Source of the DNA: Antedon mediterranea
Lineage: Eukaryota > Echinodermata > Crinoidea > Comatulida > Antedonidae
Assembly: GCF_964355755.1 (NCBI RefSeq)
Contig: NC_092670.1
Coordinates: forward strand, 38,487,795-38,551,794
Direction of reading: 5' to 3'
DNA length: 64,000 nucleotides
The stretch's first letter is position 1, and every line of letters starts with the position of its first letter. The notes beneath the pieces were generated by a model, which saw nothing but the letters and a program-made list of their open reading frames with translations, did no database searches and had not been told where the DNA came from. Shown piece by piece: positions 22,301 through 29,089 of the stretch. The translations under genes were made by a program, and so were the position numbers.

Positions 22301-25174
22301 GCAATTGTGTATTTTCTTATTTTTAATTGTTTTTATATTTTCGTTGTCGGAGTTAGTTAGTTAAGTTAGTTCTACTGTAACAGTGTATTGATAAATATAA
22401 ACAGAAAGAAAGCAAAAATGTTACATAATTAATTATATAATGTGTTTTATAAAAAAGAATCATCATGTAAATGTGAAATCATTTTATAGTAGGCAGGCAG
22501 AAGGCAAGCTAAGCACGTACGTATAGTAAGTATTCCGAAATAAAATATAGGCCTAACGCATTACTAAAATGAGACTCGGCGGTCTAATTGTATCCGAGTT
22601 TGTCTCTTGTTGGTGCAACTTTTCGCTAATTTAATCTTTACGGGTTATACTTCAGAAAGTAACTTTGTATTGACTATAATTAAAATGTCTGTCTACACTA
22701 ACAAACTTTATGTGACAAACAAATAGGATGTGCCCATATATGGACATGATATTTGGGGGAATTTTTTGATAGTGCAGACAGAGCTTAGTATAGTACAGTA
22801 AATATGGTAGTGATATGACATCATAGTGTAGACAGAGCTTTATTGATCTCATAGAGGGTATGTAGATATAATTATAAAATCGAATTATACCCGTGGTTCA
22901 ATGTGTTTAATTGCCTATGACGAGATTCAGAATTGTAGAGCTATCTGAACAATACAAATTGATTACTAGAGATGATTAGTGTCAAACAAGAGCTCATCAA
23001 CACAAAGACTTTATCAGCAACGCGTGTAGATCATCAACATCAAATTACGTAAAAGGTAAACCTTTTAAATAATACGTAATTTATATATTGTATAGCCTAA
23101 GCATAGCATTCCTGTTTACAGACTATCAGTAATTGTTTAGTATTAGACATGGAACACGTAAATTATAAAAATAAAGAACCAAATATGGATATCATTTACA
23201 ACTAACCTACATAGTTTAGCTAAATACATTGCAACACTGATATGCGTGTTATTAATAGTAACTTCTATATGTAGGCCTAAATGCATAATGATATTGGTCA
23301 ATCTGTTGCTACTTCAGTTGTAGTATTGAAATGTAAACGTTGTCAGTTCGAAGGCAAGTTAAATACAATGAAGAGAATTACAAACGCGCGCCGATGACTG
23401 TACATTATATTATAGTACTGACTAGTCTGGGTTCCAAACGGAGTTTTGACTTCATAGGCCTAATAGTAACTAGATAAATATATTGGCACATGTGGCATTT
23501 CATACATATACTACAGGAAAAGCCTCGAAATAACAGATTTGGGGAAAGTCTAAGTAGGGAGTTGTAACAGGGAGTAACTCCCTGGTCTAAGAACAAACGT
23601 ACGTAGTGAACATTCATCTGATACGACGTAATGCTTTACGTCACTTTACGTAATAGATCTATTATGTGGATTCATTTACATAGTAGGGGGGGGGGGGCAC
23701 GCAAACGCATAAAGAGAATAAACTTACTATTGCGCCAATGGTGTATCATGCTTTTGCATACTAAATACACATAAATAAACGCGCAATAAGTGCGTACACA
23801 CCCATTGGCGTAACAGCTATGAGCGCTCACTGGCTAAACCTCCAGGGGCCCATCAACAGTGCCAGGTGGAAAAAAACAGGCATTAAATATGTCGAGAAGG
23901 GCGTTTAAGGGCCACTTAAGGTTCCTAAACTAGGGGCCTCGGGCATCTGCCTTACGCTACTGTACACACCTCAAAATAAACAAGCCAGTACTAACCTCAC
24001 GTAAAGGATCACAAACTTCATCCTTGTGTGACGCTATAGTGAATCCACATTGTAATGTAAATCTCATAACAGAAATCAACGAAGTGATTGTCAGTAACGT
24101 CGGAACAGAAAAAGGGAGCATTGTGTAGCAAGAAAATATTATAAATATTACACACCATTCAAAATCTAAGAAAGAATTATACAAAAAGCACTGGTAGATG
24201 ATGACGGACATGTTCATCTCAATCGCTAATAATATCCAGGTTAGAATACCAAGCAAGCGAAGTTTCTTCAGAGAAAGTTTTTGATATAGTAGAAGAAATA
24301 CAAATACTACGAGATTACACATAGTCAACACTCCGGAGGCAAGGGAAAGTCCAAGGAATTTCTTGTTAAAGAAAACAACAATTAAAAGAGCTTTTGTTAG
24401 CATTTCAATTACGTGTAACACCATTAATGAACGCTGTCTCTGTTTCAAAAAGTAACGTTGGTAAAGATTCTCAAGATGACTTGATCTAAAATCACATTTC
24501 ATAGTCGGTAATATTATTCCTTTTGCCGACGTTCCGCACGACTTACACGCGTCCTCCAATCGACTGGACACTGACAGACCCGACGGTCGGTTCCGCAAAA
24601 AAGCCGCCATTGTATTTCCAACTGGATGGACTTTATTATCTCTTTTTCGAAGGGTGTTCACTTGGTGGTCTTTACACGACGAGGTATTCTCGTCCGTAAA
24701 ACTTCGTCCGTTGTAAAACGAATTTTCGTTATTAAATCGTAATCTGTATAACGCTTCTTCCCAAAGCGAAGCGCCTCGTGAGCGCAGACGAACATCCAAC
24801 AGACCCGGACTTGCCGCCGTACTTCCACATTTTATTTTATCTACAGGTGTCCTATCAACATCGTCCGTACTTTTCAACGTTAAAGTATCCGATTTTTGTA
24901 TCGTACGCTCAATTGCTTGATTGTTCTCGTTTGGGGTGCTTGGCGCGCGTTGGTTAAATCCGGTGGCTGTGGGATCGCTTGCGTTGTCGTCTGAATGTGA
25001 CGACCTCTCATCTAATGACTCAGCTCCCGACGTTTTAGCTATAGCTACGCATTCGTTGTGACTATTCCCACTCAAAAATAAATCATCATCATTTGTTAGT
25101 GGACCACGTGACGACGCTTCACTTGTAAGTGTGATAATACACGTCTTCGGAACGACTCCATCGGGCGTTGTCAT
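804..25174 (-). CDS. ADCY8: Adenylyl cyclase type 8-like, 15 exons, 3' end off the left edge
   Basis: Membrane adenylyl cyclase converting ATP to cAMP at the plasma membrane. Exons, in order: 25174-23996, 18715-18566, 17566-17427, 16982-16871, 15251-15124, 13083-12925, 12773-12644, 11426-11187, 9777-9577, 8033-7936, 7205-7004, 5196-5062, 4447-4308, 1887-1776, 1067-804. Every junction has AG/GT and matching phase, giving 1130 residues. Layout seen: cytoplasmic N terminus (1-245), TM1-6 (about 250-414), C1 catalytic domain (444-665) with metal Asp 495 (FADVKGF) and Asp 539 (KILGDCYYC), C1b, TM7-12 (about 820-1030), start of C2 (1043 on). The type 8 call rests on remembered family features: ENLYQRYF before TM1, [14 protein letters not shown] after TM6, and SWSAELPF in C1b. 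Type 8 enzymes are Ca2+/calmodulin-stimulated. An in-frame TAA lies 9 nt upstream of the ATG. The remaining C2 exons must be below position 1. Confidence 0.93.
1385..1545. repeat. Imperfect inverted repeat with CGACGCGTAC units
   Basis: GGGAAGAGTTTGGAAG near 1412 is answered by CTCCAAAACCCTTCC near 1530. Between them ACGTCACGACGCGTAC occurs twice directly and once inverted. Likely a small palindromic MITE in ADCY8 intron 14. Confidence 0.55.
1776..1887 (-). CDS. ADCY8: ADCY8 exon 14: TM12
   Basis: 112 nt, phase 2 in, 0 out. [18 protein letters not shown] is TM12, followed by [13 protein letters not shown], the conserved helix that leads into C2. The extracellular loop before TM12 is unusually short compared with what I recall of vertebrate ADCY8. 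Confidence 0.83.
1980..2333. mobile_element. MITE-C, full-length copy
   Basis: About 350 bp with inverted termini (TTAAAGATATATTGTCCCC at left, GGACAATACATCTTTAA at right). Further copies at 14680, 21048, 49105, 52800 and 61100 share the termini and the internal AAATAGTCAAATTGACTG and GTGATTAA blocks. Non-autonomous; no coding. Confidence 0.75.
2558..2698. mobile_element. Palindromic element with hammerhead-like core
   Basis: Arms of about 45 bp (GTTTGCGGTACACCACGTAT and its reverse complement) flank a centre containing TTGAGGA, a perfect 6-bp stem GATCAA/TTGATC, then GAAACGTC. The order resembles a hammerhead ribozyme core, as known from Penelope-like retroelements, but the first core C is T. 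Confidence 0.55.
2700..3200. other. ADCY8 intron, nothing recognised
   Basis: Short open frames on the plus strand here have no family features and no flanking splice sites that would support an exon. Confidence 0.4.
3205..3343. mobile_element. MITE-B copy
   Basis: Short palindromic element with ends like GCTTGGTTCCCACTAG and an inner CAATCACAAGCGATGGATTA arm matched by its inverse. One of about a dozen copies in the window. Confidence 0.75.
3438..3563. mobile_element. MITE-B copy, right half shortened
   Basis: Same ends and core as the copy at 3205 (GCTTGGTTCCAACTAGGACG; GATTATTCAAACAGTCACG), with part of the right arm deleted. Confidence 0.7.
3870..4215. repeat. Minisatellite, about 30-bp unit
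   Basis: About eleven imperfect copies of CTCGAGTTATTCACTCTGGC plus a CTTTT tract, rich in XhoI-like CTCGAG. It ends about 90 bp from ADCY8 exon 13. Confidence 0.8.
4308..4447 (-). CDS. ADCY8: ADCY8 exon 13: TM10-11
   Basis: 140 nt, phase 0 in, 2 out. [19 protein letters not shown] and [15 protein letters not shown] are two membrane helices in the family order. Confidence 0.82.
4495..5010. repeat. (ATC)n compound microsatellite
   Basis: About 500 bp of TCA/TCG/TCC triplets with embedded TATATA breaks. It creates long Ile- or Met-rich spurious frames on both strands. Lies between ADCY8 exons 12 and 13. Confidence 0.92.
5062..5196 (-). CDS. ADCY8: ADCY8 exon 12: extracellular glycosylation loop
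   Basis: 45 codons, phase 0/0. Hydrophilic, with N-X-S/T sites in [12 protein letters not shown], as expected for the glycosylated loop between TM9 and TM10. A long trinucleotide repeat starts about 50 nt past its donor. Confidence 0.8.
5253..5560. repeat. Local duplication in ADCY8 intron 11
   Basis: A segment with TTTCAGACAATACATTTATG is present at about 5291 and 5406, and GTGAATCGACTGTGCATAAT at about 5335 and 5537. The two copies of each are nearly identical, so the duplication is fairly young. Confidence 0.7.
5651..5812. mobile_element. MITE-A copy
   Basis: About 155-bp family. Consensus ends AAGCTCTGTCTACACTATCA and its inverse; interior has GTGATGTGCCCAAATATGG and the inverse CATATTTGGGCACATCAC. 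This copy lost bases in the left terminus. Confidence 0.75.
5815..6538. other. ADCY8 intron 11, nothing recognised
   Basis: The minus-strand open frame at 5883-6089 contains no cyclase motif and is not needed to join exons 11 and 12. Confidence 0.4.
6540..6908. mobile_element. MITE-A copy interrupted by a retroposed fragment
   Basis: Both MITE-A ends are present (CTGTCTACACTATCAAACCA; TGATAGTGTAGACAGAGG), but about 175 bp (6597-6771) split the middle. Read on the minus strand the insert is more GC-rich, has an open frame ([20 protein letters not shown]) and ends with AATAAA, like the 3' end of an mRNA or LINE transcript. Confidence 0.65.
7004..7205 (-). CDS. ADCY8: ADCY8 exon 11: TM8-9
   Basis: 202 nt. 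The acceptor is the poly-T site before AAATGTTG, the only one that keeps the frame from exon 10. The donor is TTA|GTACGT (phase 0), chosen over a later GTAATT because it joins exon 12 in frame. Two hydrophobic helices: about [19 protein letters not shown] and [19 protein letters not shown]. Confidence 0.83.
7288..7922. repeat. Minisatellite, about 22-25-bp unit
   Basis: About 25 imperfect copies of CAATGACTACCCTGGATAAA with variable GGTT/GATA spacers. It runs to within about 15 bp of the exon 10 splice donor of ADCY8. Confidence 0.88.
7936..8033 (-). CDS. ADCY8: ADCY8 exon 10: TM7
   Basis: 98 nt, phase 0 in, 2 out. [18 protein letters not shown] leads into a hydrophobic helix. The 22-bp minisatellite ends about 15 nt from this exon's donor. 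Confidence 0.85.
8050..8206. mobile_element. MITE-A copy
   Basis: Both ends present (CTGTCTACACTATCAAACTT; TGGTGTAGACAGAGCTT). It begins about 15 bp upstream of the exon 10 acceptor, so this exon is squeezed between a MITE and a minisatellite. Confidence 0.8.
8207..8950. other. ADCY8 intron 9, nothing recognised
   Basis: AT-rich, with no family repeat or coding signal seen. Confidence 0.4.
8954..9116. mobile_element. MITE-B copy
   Basis: Ends AAAGCGTAGTTCCCACTAGA and CCAGTGGGAACTAAGC; core TTGACCAATGACAAGCGG and TGATTGGTCAAATCGCG. Confidence 0.75.
9160..9218. mobile_element. MITE-B left-end fragment
   Basis: AAAGCCTGGTTCCCATTAGG followed by a decayed GGACATAAGCGCAACGAG; no right half. Confidence 0.6.
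9577..9777 (-). CDS. ADCY8: ADCY8 exon 9: C1b to TM7 linker
   Basis: 67 codons, phase 0/0, from TGATTAG|AAATAT to AAAG|GTATAA. No ATG-initiated frame marks it; I found it by searching for the missing linker. [15 protein letters not shown] and [17 protein letters not shown] match the expected helix before TM7. Confidence 0.8.
10072..10285. mobile_element. MITE-B long subfamily copy
   Basis: Same termini as MITE-B (AAAGCTTGGTTCCCACTAGC) but a different, about 215-bp interior with AAATCAAACCTGCGATGTTT. The same interior recurs at 16614 and 28854. Confidence 0.75.
10399..10562. mobile_element. MITE-B copy
   Basis: Ends AAGCTTGGTTCCCATTGGGA and GCGTCTCTAGTGGTTTCCC, with the typical CAAGCG core. 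Confidence 0.75.
10594..10962. mobile_element. MITE-B with duplicated halves (L-L-R-R)
   Basis: Two left halves (10594 and 10682, about 87 bp apart, nearly identical) are followed by two right halves (about 10770 and 10866, about 96 bp apart). Each right half ends CGCTAGTGGGAACCACGCTT. The arrangement suggests local duplication or template switching of a palindrome. Confidence 0.75.
11036..11173. mobile_element. MITE-B copy next to ADCY8 exon 8 donor
   Basis: Ends AACTTGGTTCCCACTAGCGA and GTCAGTGGGAACCACATTT. The right end is about 13-15 bp from the exon 8 donor. Confidence 0.78.
11187..11426 (-). CDS. ADCY8: ADCY8 exon 8: C1b regulatory region
   Basis: 80 codons, phase 0/0. Mostly polar, Asp/Asn-rich. 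Near its end is [19 protein letters not shown], close to the C1b segment I associate with type 8 cyclases, which separates this gene from types 1, 5 and 6. A MITE-B copy lies about 15 nt past the donor. Confidence 0.88.
11427..12480. other. ADCY8 intron 7 with LINE-like tails and (TA)n
   Basis: (TTCA)n at 11450 and T-rich TTTATTTATTTATT at 11796 look like reversed 3' tails of minus-strand retroelements. A (TA)12 tract lies at 12080-12106. No coding recognised. Confidence 0.45.
12488..12614. mobile_element. MITE-D copy
   Basis: Family of about 130-160 bp with AGTCTGG/TTCCAGACGGAGT at one end and CTCGAAATAACTACAGACTT at the other, with GGCATATATGGCGTTTCATA inside. Other copies at 19215, 20240, 23422 and 48473. 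Ends about 30 bp from ADCY8 exon 7. Confidence 0.7.
12644..12773 (-). CDS. ADCY8: ADCY8 exon 7: end of C1a
   Basis: 130 nt ending phase 0 at CAG|GTAGAC. Encodes [20 protein letters not shown] and KTYLIKQQ, the family-typical close of C1a. The open frame running on to 12563 is intron and MITE-D sequence, not protein. Confidence 0.92.
12925..13083 (-). CDS. ADCY8: ADCY8 exon 6: C1a core
   Basis: 159 nt. [20 protein letters not shown] and [18 protein letters not shown] are the signature second half of a cyclase C1 domain. Confidence 0.93.
13143..13303. mobile_element. MITE-A copy
   Basis: Left end GCTTTGTCTAAACTATCGAA and right end TTTGATAGTGTAGACAGAGC; the CCAAATATGGTAGTGATATG block is doubled. 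Confidence 0.82.
13351..13385. repeat. (ATC)n microsatellite
   Basis: Eleven uninterrupted ATC triplets. Confidence 0.95.
13790..14679. other. ADCY8 intron 5, nothing recognised
   Basis: AT-rich with GGCCTA-type filler; no exon or repeat family identified. Confidence 0.4.
14680..15031. mobile_element. MITE-C copy with internal insertion
   Basis: Reverse orientation relative to 1980; right end GCGGACAATACATCTTTAAT. A block of about 70 bp near 14740-14812 interrupts the TTTTGTAGTT...TTTAATCACTT region. Confidence 0.65.
15124..15251 (-). CDS. ADCY8: ADCY8 exon 5: second C1 metal Asp
   Basis: 128 nt, ends phase 2. [17 protein letters not shown] carries the second metal-binding Asp (539), followed by MGLSMIKAI. 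Confidence 0.93.
15252..16612. other. ADCY8 intron 4, one small hairpin
   Basis: A perfect short hairpin AAGGCAATCTA...TAGATTGCCTT lies at about 15713-15741, flanked by a GGTGGTGG run. No other element recognised. Confidence 0.45.
16614..16845. mobile_element. MITE-B long subfamily copy
   Basis: Inverse orientation of the 10072 copy: AAACATCGTAGGTTTGATTT interior, right end CGCTAGTGAGAACCACGCTT. Ends about 25 bp from ADCY8 exon 4. Confidence 0.72.
16871..16982 (-). CDS. ADCY8: ADCY8 exon 4: C1 metal-binding motif
   Basis: 112 nt. Contains [13 protein letters not shown] with the first metal-binding Asp (residue 495) and [17 protein letters not shown] copy ends about 25 nt downstream of its donor. 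Confidence 0.93.
17427..17566 (-). CDS. ADCY8: ADCY8 exon 3: start of C1a
   Basis: 140 nt, phase 0 in, phase 2 out. Encodes [17 protein letters not shown] and [11 protein letters not shown], the canonical entry to the first class III cyclase domain. Confidence 0.92.
17676..17804. mobile_element. MITE-B fragment, left end lost
   Basis: Core ACAAGCGATAGATTATCCGA and CATTGGTCAACTAACTTGCG, right end CTCTATTGAGAACCACACTT. Confidence 0.65.
17946..18113. mobile_element. MITE-A copy
   Basis: Ends AAAGCTCTGTCTACACTACC and GTTTGATGTAGACAGAGTTT; interior with GTGATGTGCCCAAATACGG. Confidence 0.82.
18566..18715 (-). CDS. ADCY8: ADCY8 exon 2: TM6 and linker to C1
   Basis: 50 codons, phase 0/0, after a pyrimidine-rich acceptor. 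[17 protein letters not shown] forms TM6; the following YLSDR and [10 protein letters not shown] segment is the conserved helical linker that enters the C1 domain. Confidence 0.9.
18812..19103. mobile_element. MITE-A copy with about 115-bp insertion
   Basis: Left end AAGCTCTGTCTACATTATCA, right end TTTGATAGTGTAGGCTAGAC. An AT-rich block at about 18905-19022 splits the symmetric middle. Confidence 0.72.
19215..19387. mobile_element. MITE-D copy
   Basis: AGACTTGCCCCAAGTCTGTA at left, ACTCCGCCTGGAACCCAGAC at right, ACGTATGAAACGCCATATGT inside; opposite orientation to 12488. Confidence 0.7.
19767..19922. mobile_element. MITE-A copy
   Basis: Ends AAGCTCTGTCTACACTAAAA and TTTGATAGTGTAGACAGGGC; both inner arms present. 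Confidence 0.8.
20240..20343. mobile_element. MITE-D deletion derivative
   Basis: AGACTTTCCCCAAGTCTGTA and TATTTCGAGGTATTTC lead almost directly into ACTCCGTCTGGAATAATCC; the middle third is missing. Confidence 0.62.
20350..21045. other. ADCY8 intron 1, nothing recognised
   Basis: No repeat family or exon recognised. Confidence 0.4.
21048..21341. mobile_element. MITE-C copy
   Basis: Right end TTTGGGGACAATACATCTTT, interior TTTTAATGTCACATAATAGT and CAAAGTCTCATTTAATTAAT; left end short. Confidence 0.7.
21473..21617. mobile_element. MITE-A copy
   Basis: Ends TAAAGCTCTGTCGCACTATC and TTTGATAGTGTAGACAGAGC. Confidence 0.82.
21888..21968 (-). mobile_element. Short retroelement 3' fragment inside MITE-A
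   Basis: About 80 bp (TTCAAGAAATTTTATTTGTC; TAAAAATGGAAATTCACTTT) inserted in the MITE. AAACTAG occurs on both sides, consistent with a 7-bp target site duplication. Orientation is a guess from the T-rich edge. Confidence 0.5.
22051..22275. repeat. Nine exact tandem copies of the MITE-A right terminus
   Basis: A 25-bp unit, AGTTTGATAGTGTAGACAGA plus GCTTA, is repeated nine times without a mismatch. The unit equals the terminal inverted repeat of MITE-A. Confidence 0.97.
22688..22847. mobile_element. MITE-A copy, rearranged right half
   Basis: Left end CTGTCTACACTAACAAACTT. TTTTGATAGTGCAGACAGAG occurs early, followed by a second partial right half ending ATAGTGTAGACAGAGCTTT. Confidence 0.68.
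22850..23420. other. ADCY8 intron 1, nothing recognised
   Basis: No coding or repeat family recognised. Confidence 0.4.
23422..23557. mobile_element. MITE-D copy
   Basis: AGTCTGGGTTCCAAACGGAG at left, CTCGAAATAACAGATTTGGG at right. Confidence 0.68.
23683..23697. repeat. Poly-G run
   Basis: At least 13 consecutive G within an otherwise AT-rich intron. Confidence 0.9.
23996..25174 (-). CDS. ADCY8: ADCY8 exon 1: N terminus and TM1-5
   Basis: 393 codons, ends phase 0 at a GTTAGT donor. Residues 1-225 are polar, Ser/Thr/Asp-rich and presumably cytoplasmic. [11 protein letters not shown] (137-147) has the aromatic/basic spacing of a calmodulin-binding helix and sits where the N-terminal calmodulin site of type 8 cyclases is expected (inference). 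Hydrophobic helices lie at about 251-270, 275-297, 305-326, 339-356 and 358-378. Confidence 0.93.
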
Positions 25175-25735
25175 TATGTATTATGATGACTTAGCGATAG
25201 ATATGTTACAAAGTTGCCATGATAATGGAAAACGTATAGGTATCAGTAAAAAGGCACGAATGCATTCAGCTTTGAAAAAGTGATGGTAACTTCTCTACAA
25301 TTAAATAAATGTCTCGCGTCGCTTTCAAAATTATAATTAATAATAGGCTGATTAACGCCTGTCTGGAATCTTCTTCCGTACTGGTATACTCCTAATGGCA
25401 ACTCCAACAATGATTGAAATAATAATAAGGCTGTCTTAAAATATGTTTTCAACCTTTGGTTCTTCGGGTTTCGTATCTGCAATTAAAAACAATTATTAGT
25501 AATTATCCTTTATGAATGAAAATGTATGGTTTCTTGCTGTTGCTAAGGTGTTAAAATTTGTCATGATTTACGTCACATGAAACAACAATCTAAGTATGAG
25601 GATTATTAATAATTCTTTCAAATTTATCAAAATGATATTTGGTTATAAGTAGTAGATCCATATTTCAAACGCATTGCTACCACCAGTATTTTGTAAAAAC
25701 CATTTTTGCAATTTAAGCAGATGTTTGGAAGTTAA
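25175..25735 (-). other. Putative ADCY8 5' UTR and upstream
   Basis: An acceptor-like TTTTAATTGCAG ends at 25482 on the minus strand, so 25481-25175 may be 5' UTR belonging to coding exon 1, with a non-coding first exon further upstream. The open frame at 25482-25243 has no family features. Confidence 0.4.
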
Positions 25736-25888
25736 AGCTTGGTTCCCACTAGGATGCAACGCAAGGAACGCAAGCGTGTTGACCAATGACAAGTGACAGT
25801 TAGAATAATCCATCGCGTGGGATTGGTCAACTCACTTATGTTGCGTTACGTCCCTGTGTTCCGTCTCCAATGCGAACCAAACATTAGT
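25735..25888. mobile_element. MITE-B copy
   Basis: Ends AAGCTTGGTTCCCACTAGGA and CGTCTCCAATGCGAACCAAA; the arms face each other around AGAATAATCCATCGCG. Confidence 0.76.
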
Positions 25889-26388
25889 GATCAAAAGGAA
25901 GAACCTTATTTAATATAATGTAATATGGTTTACACAAGGTTATCGGCCCTATTCCAAATTATCGTAAAGATAAATAATGATTGCGCTAAAAACAAACGCG
26001 GGCGTCAACTTTTGCGTCAACTGTCGAGTTATTGACGCATTTTCAAAGCCCTAATGAAGTGCATTACCCGGATCTTAGTGTTATATTTTGGTATGTTGCA
26101 TATTTTATTGTTTTCTGAATGGCAACCATAATGAAAGTGAATAATTTATCAAAAAAATCATAATTTATTCATTAATAATGTATTAATTCAGATATTAACA
26201 TTCAAATAAGTACATTAGAAATGTTTCATAAATACACAAGGTCGGCCATGATTTTCGAGTTTTATGTAGGATACTTTACTTATCTATGCTAAATAAGAAT
26301 GAGGTTTGAATGTGAGGGCGGTAGTTTGATTTTATGCGAATATTTTGGACGTTATTTTCCATTTTGTCTAAAATTGCGTTTGGTTCGA
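25889..26388. other. Intergenic, nothing recognised
   Basis: No coding or repeat family recognised. Confidence 0.4.
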
Positions 26389-26389
26389 A

Positions 26390-26527
26390 AGCCCTGTCTA
26401 CACTATCAAAATAGTTTGACAAAAAAGTGTGATGTGCACAAATATGGTAGTGATATGACATCACTCCATTATATGGGCACATCACATTTTTTTGTCACAT
26501 AAAGTTTGATAGTTTAAATAAAGCTTT
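26390..26527. mobile_element. MITE-A copy
   Basis: Ends AAAGCCCTGTCTACACTATC and GTTTGATAGTTTAAATAAAG (mutated). Confidence 0.78.
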
Positions 26528-26829
26528 AGGACCGCGGCTATTACAATTAAGTTTGATCACCATAGGCCTAACTACAATATGTATACAAAATTGTCCATAG
26601 GCCTACTTTCTGTATGAAAAACTTTTCCGTCACGCAATTAATCAACCGATATTGTAGGCCTATTCTACGACTTCAGAGAAGCATGTTGCACAAGACGTTA
26701 ATGCCGATGTAGGCCTAATTGCCGTTGTCAACATTCAGTGGCTTCTTCTTCATGTATTCTTTAATATTATGACCTTTATGACCTTTTATAAAATCTAAAT
26801 AGAATCTGAATGTTATATAACCCACATCT

Positions 26830-26969
26830 AAAGCTCTGTCTACACTATAACATTTTATGTGACAATTATGATGTGCCACTATATAGACATGATGATGTCA
26901 TATCACTACCATATTTGGGCACATCACACTCTATTGTCAAATTAGTTTGATAGTGTAGACAAAGCTTAA
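26830..26969. mobile_element. MITE-A copy
   Basis: Ends AAAGCTCTGTCTACACTATA and TTTGATAGTGTAGACAAAGC. Confidence 0.8.
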
Positions 26970-27171
26970 TATTGTAATTTTAACAGCGCCACCAATATGA
27001 ACTCCATGTTGGTTTATAAGCCTCATATGTTTTAATAATTGTGGTCTAAATTTTAACAGACTTGTATTTGTACAGTGAATAGTGTTTTGACATCAATGCT
27101 GTAAAAAAAATCTACCTAGATGATTTGAACCGACATCACACACAACGTCGAATTAAGTTCAGTCTAACTAA

Positions 27172-27286
27172 TGTGCACATAATATGATAATGTAATATCA
27201 CTACCATATTTAAGCATATTACTACCGTATTTGGGCACATCACATTTTTTTGGTCAAACTAGTTTGATAGTGTAGACAGGGCTTTA
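27172..27286. mobile_element. MITE-A copy, left end lost
   Basis: Retains ACTACCATATTTAAGCATAT and the right end TTTGATAGTGTAGACAGGGC. Confidence 0.72.
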
Positions 27287-27474
27287 GTCGATTTAAAATA
27301 TAATAATTATTTACCTAATTGAAAACTTAACATCTCCCAATATAAAGAATCTCTGGATATTAATAGAATACATTCAAATCTAGGAGTTGTAAACATATTC
27401 TATCGATGAATTAAGTAAGGCCTAACTGGAATCATACACTTCATACATCAAAAGAGATAAAAAAACACTTTTCC

Positions 27475-28160
27475 TGTTCGCAAGTTAGGCCTCTTGTGAG
27501 AATACTGTAGTTAATAAATGAGATAGGTATAGGCTATTTACCAAGCCAGGAACGAGTGAAACTTATAGCCTACTCTTATCTGGTCGTAAGTTAGGCCTCT
27601 TTTGAGAATACAGGTACCGGTAGTTAATTAATGAGATAGGTCTACTTACCAAGCCAGGAAAGAGTGAGCCTTTACCTAATCTTACCTGGTCGTAAGTTAC
27701 TGTAGGCCCTTTTGAGAATATTTAATAAATGAGATAGGTGTAGGCTACTTACCAAGCCAGGAACGAGTGAAACTTATAGCCTACTCTTATCTGGTCGTAA
27801 GTTAGGCCTCTTTTGAGAATACAGGTACCGGTAGTTAATTAATGAGATAGGTCTACTTACCAAGCCAGGAAAGAGTGAGACTTGGCCTAATCTTACCTGG
27901 TCGTAAGTTAGGCCTCTTTTGAAAATAGTTAATAAATGAGATAGGTGTAGGCTACTTACCAAGCCAGGAAAGAGTGAGACTTTAGCTTACCTTTTCTGGT
28001 CGTAATTTAGGCCTCTTTGAGAATAGTTAATAAATAAGATAGGTGTAGGCTACTTACTAAGTCAGGAAAGAGTGAGACTTAGCCTACTCTTATCTGGTTT
28101 CTTTTGAGAATACATGGTAGTTAAAAAATGAGATAGGTCTAGGCCTACTTACCAACTAAA
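27475..28160. repeat. Minisatellite, about 110-bp unit, six to seven copies
   Basis: Unit contains TACTTACCAAGCCAGGAA, TTATCTGGTCGTAAGTTAGG and TTGAGAATACAGGTACCGGT. Alternating unit lengths (with and without ACAGGTACCGGTAG) suggest a dimeric higher-order unit. Confidence 0.85.
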
Positions 28161-28689
28161 GTGAGGTTGTATAGTTTCAGTGTCTTTACAAAAGTGTCTT
28201 GTTGCTCCTGACGGTTCAGTATCATTTGTGGAATTTTGCAATGCATTCTATAGCTTTAAAATAAGGATGTCTTTTTATCTCTTACAATCGATAATAAAAT
28301 CCTTACAAAACGCCTGATTTCAGCACCTGCTATTCGGCTGTGAAATCGCTGCCAGCAAAGTGGTATTAAGATCTATTCGGTTTGACTTTTACGACGTAAA
28401 CAGAGCCTACTTTGTAATTAGGTTCGAGTGTGTTTAATTGCCTTGGTTCGAGTTCCAATGCACTTACTAGTTCTAGCTGATTCCTAATAGTTTAGGTTCA
28501 CATTTGCTGTTGCGAAGCCGTTGTTAATTAGAAACTCATTAGTGCGAATAACTAAGAGATAATGTGTCACGTTGGCACGAAAGATGAATAAAGTACAGCA
28601 GTTGTTGAAAATATAAATAGAAATTCATTGAATTACAATGCTATTTTAAAATATATATATTACTGAGATAGCCACAACCTAAAGAACAC

Positions 28690-28836
28690 TAAAGCATTGT
28701 CTACACTATCAAACTTTACGTGACAAAAAAATGTTCCCATGATAATATGGACATGTCATAATCACTACCATATTTGGGTATATCACTAGCATATTTGGGC
28801 ACATCGCACTTTTTTTTGTCAAACTAGTTTGAGTTG
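28690..28836. mobile_element. MITE-A copy, right end cut
   Basis: Left end AAAGCATTGTCTACACTATC; the right side stops at GTCAAACTAGTTTGA and runs into unrelated sequence about 20 bp before a MITE-B. Confidence 0.74.
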
Positions 28837-28853
28837 CATTTTGGAACCTAAAG

Positions 28854-29088
28854 CTTGGTTCACACTAAAAGACGTTCACGTCAGGGTACACCTTGGTTCC
28901 CACTAGCGACGCAACGTAACGCAATCTACGCAACATAAGCAAATGCCCTTCTAATAATTGTGTTTCCCCCCGTCTGCGTGTGAAATCAAACCTGCGATGT
29001 TTGCAGCTTTATTGCGTCGTCGGTTCCTACTTGTGATTACGCAATACAGCACGTTGCGTTGCGTTCTAGTGGGAACCACGCTTTAGGA
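28854..29088. mobile_element. MITE-B long subfamily copy
   Basis: AAGCTTGGTTCACACTAAAA is followed by a second left end CTTGGTTCCCACTAGCGACG, an AAATCAAACCTGCGATGTTT interior and a right end CTAGTGGGAACCACGCTTTA. Confidence 0.74.
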
Positions 29089-29089
29089 A

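Noticed and set aside
23790-23970. hAT-like remnant (GGCGTAAC ... GCCTTACGCTAC)
   Set aside because: The resemblance to hAT termini is too short and no target duplication or partner copy was found.
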